This document shows, piece by piece, positions 63,303 to 64,000 of a DNA stretch of 64,000 nt (position 1 is its first letter; every line of letters starts with the position of its first letter). Below the pieces are notes generated by a model. That model was given only the letters and a program-made list of their open reading frames with translations. It was not told where the DNA came from and did no database searches. Both the position numbers and the translations under genes were made by a program. The DNA is from Pantoea sp. At-9b (lineage in GTDB: Bacteria; Pseudomonadota; Gammaproteobacteria; Enterobacterales; Enterobacteriaceae): positions 3,286,001 through 3,350,000 of the forward strand of contig NC_014837.1 in assembly GCF_000175935.2 (NCBI RefSeq), in the 5' to 3' direction.

Positions 63303-64000
63303 TTAACGACCGGGGAATCCTGGCGGCATCATGCCCTTCATACTACGCATCATTTTCGCCATGCCGCCCTTCTTCATTTTCTTCATCATGCGCTGCATAT
63401 CATCGAACTGCTTCAGCAGTCGGTTAACATCCTGCACCTGCATGCCCGAACCCAGAGCGATACGACGCTTGCGGGAACCCTTAATGATTTCAGGCTTCTC
63501 ACGTTCTTTCCGCGTCATCGAGTTGATGATCGCTTCCATACGCACCAGCAGCTTATCGTCCATCTGTGATTTCACGTTATCCGGCAACTGTCCCATGCCC
63601 GGCAGCTTACCCATCAGGCTTGCCATGCCGCCCATGTTGCGCATTTGCTTTAGCTGCTCAAGGAAATCATTAAGGTCAAAGCCATCGCCGGTTTTCAGTT
63701 TCTTCGCCAGCTTTTCCGCTTGTTCGCGGTCAACCTTGCTTTCGATATCTTCAATCAGCGACAGTACATCGCCCATGCCGAGGATACGTGAGGCGATACG
63801 ATCCGGATAGAACGGCTCCAGCGCCTCCGTTTTCTCGCCGACACCCATGAATTTGATCGGCTTGCCGGTAATATGACGAATCGACAGCGCCGCACCACCG
63901 CGCGCATCACCATCGACTTTGGTCAGGATCACACCGGTCAGCGGCAGCGCTTCGTTGAACGCTTTCGCGGTGTTGGCGGCATCCTGGCCGGTCATCGCAT
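63303..64000 (-). CDS. ffh: Signal recognition particle protein Ffh, C-terminal part (5' end outside window)
   Basis: The frame is open at the right edge; about 232 residues are visible. They cover the end of the GTPase domain (AMTGQDAANTAKAF, TKVDGDARGGAAL) and the whole methionine-rich M domain with RKRRIALGSGM and the terminal KMMRSMKGMMPPGFPGR. Binds 4.5S RNA and signal sequences. Nearly identical to E. coli in this part. Confidence 0.96.
   Translation of the reverse strand, partial: AMTGQDAANTAKAFNEALPLTGVILTKVDGDARGGAALSIRHITGKPIKFMGVGEKTEALEPFYPDRIASRILGMGDVLSLIEDIESKVDREQAEKLAKKLKTGDGFDLNDFLEQLKQMRNMGGMASLMGKLPGMGQLPDNVKSQMDDKLLVRMEAIINSMTRKEREKPEIIKGSRKRRIALGSGMQVQDVNRLLKQFDDMQRMMKKMKKGGMAKMMRSMKGMMPPGFPGR

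Overview
The window reads as a chromosomal segment of an enterobacterium close to Escherichia but not Escherichia, most likely Erwiniaceae (Pantoea-like). This rests on protein resemblance to E. coli, E. coli-type gene order in large blocks (ygaC-ygaM-nrdHIEF-proVWX-ygaY-emrRAB; yfiF-trxC-tapT / patZ-pssA-kgtP-rrn-clpB-pgeF-rluD / bamD-raiA-pheLA / tyrA-aroF / rplS-trmD-rimM-rpsP-ffh), and missing E. coli neighbours (ygaZH, yfiM, yfiLRN). The genus is an inference.

Layout. 1-4.4 kb: the end of a tightly overlapping operon for a lipid-linked sugar or envelope glycan (membrane protein C-terminus, nucleotide-sugar epimerase-like, FAD oxidoreductase, GtrA flippase-like, YbhN-like). 4.5-6.5 kb: a lysine-rich repeat periplasmic protein, queH, and a YhcN/BhsA stress peptide followed by a TetR regulator. 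6.7-10.2 kb: a Mg2+-transport locus. A P-type ATPase (mgtA) is followed by a 27-residue hydrophobic peptide gene and preceded by a long leader with three short ORFs, two strong hairpins, a sigma70 promoter and PhoP-box-like repeats. 10.3-15.3 kb: a complete Dpp/Opp-type ABC importer. 15.4-18 kb: a Tau/Ssu-type ABC importer. 18-21.7 kb: speG, a lipoprotein, and mmuPM with MetJ-like boxes.

21.7-36 kb: a tandemly duplicated ygaC/ygaM-leader unit, ygaM, the class Ib ribonucleotide reductase operon nrdHIEF behind two NrdR boxes, the osmoprotectant importer proVWX, an intact ygaY, and the emrRAB efflux operon. 36-45 kb: yfiF, trxC, tapT, a YaeF-like lipoprotein, patZ, pssA and kgtP.

45.1-50.7 kb: a complete rrn operon on the minus strand (16S, tRNA-Glu, 23S, 5S) with P1/P2 promoters, boxA sites and terminator; its 23S-5S spacer carries an ERIC-like sequence. 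50.7-64 kb: clpB with a heat-shock promoter, pgeF-rluD, bamD, raiA, the phe operon with a frameshifted leader peptide, tyrA-aroF with TyrR boxes, a GNAT acetyltransferase, and the ribosomal operon rpsP-rimM-trmD-rplS preceded by the 3' part of ffh.

Three copies of a REP-like inverted repeat with a shared core (GTAGCGGCGCGAT) lie next to gene ends. The most unusual points are the multi-ORF mgtA leader with its downstream peptide gene, the phe leader that no longer stops before its attenuator, and the ygaC duplication. No phage, transposase, CRISPR array or defence system was seen.
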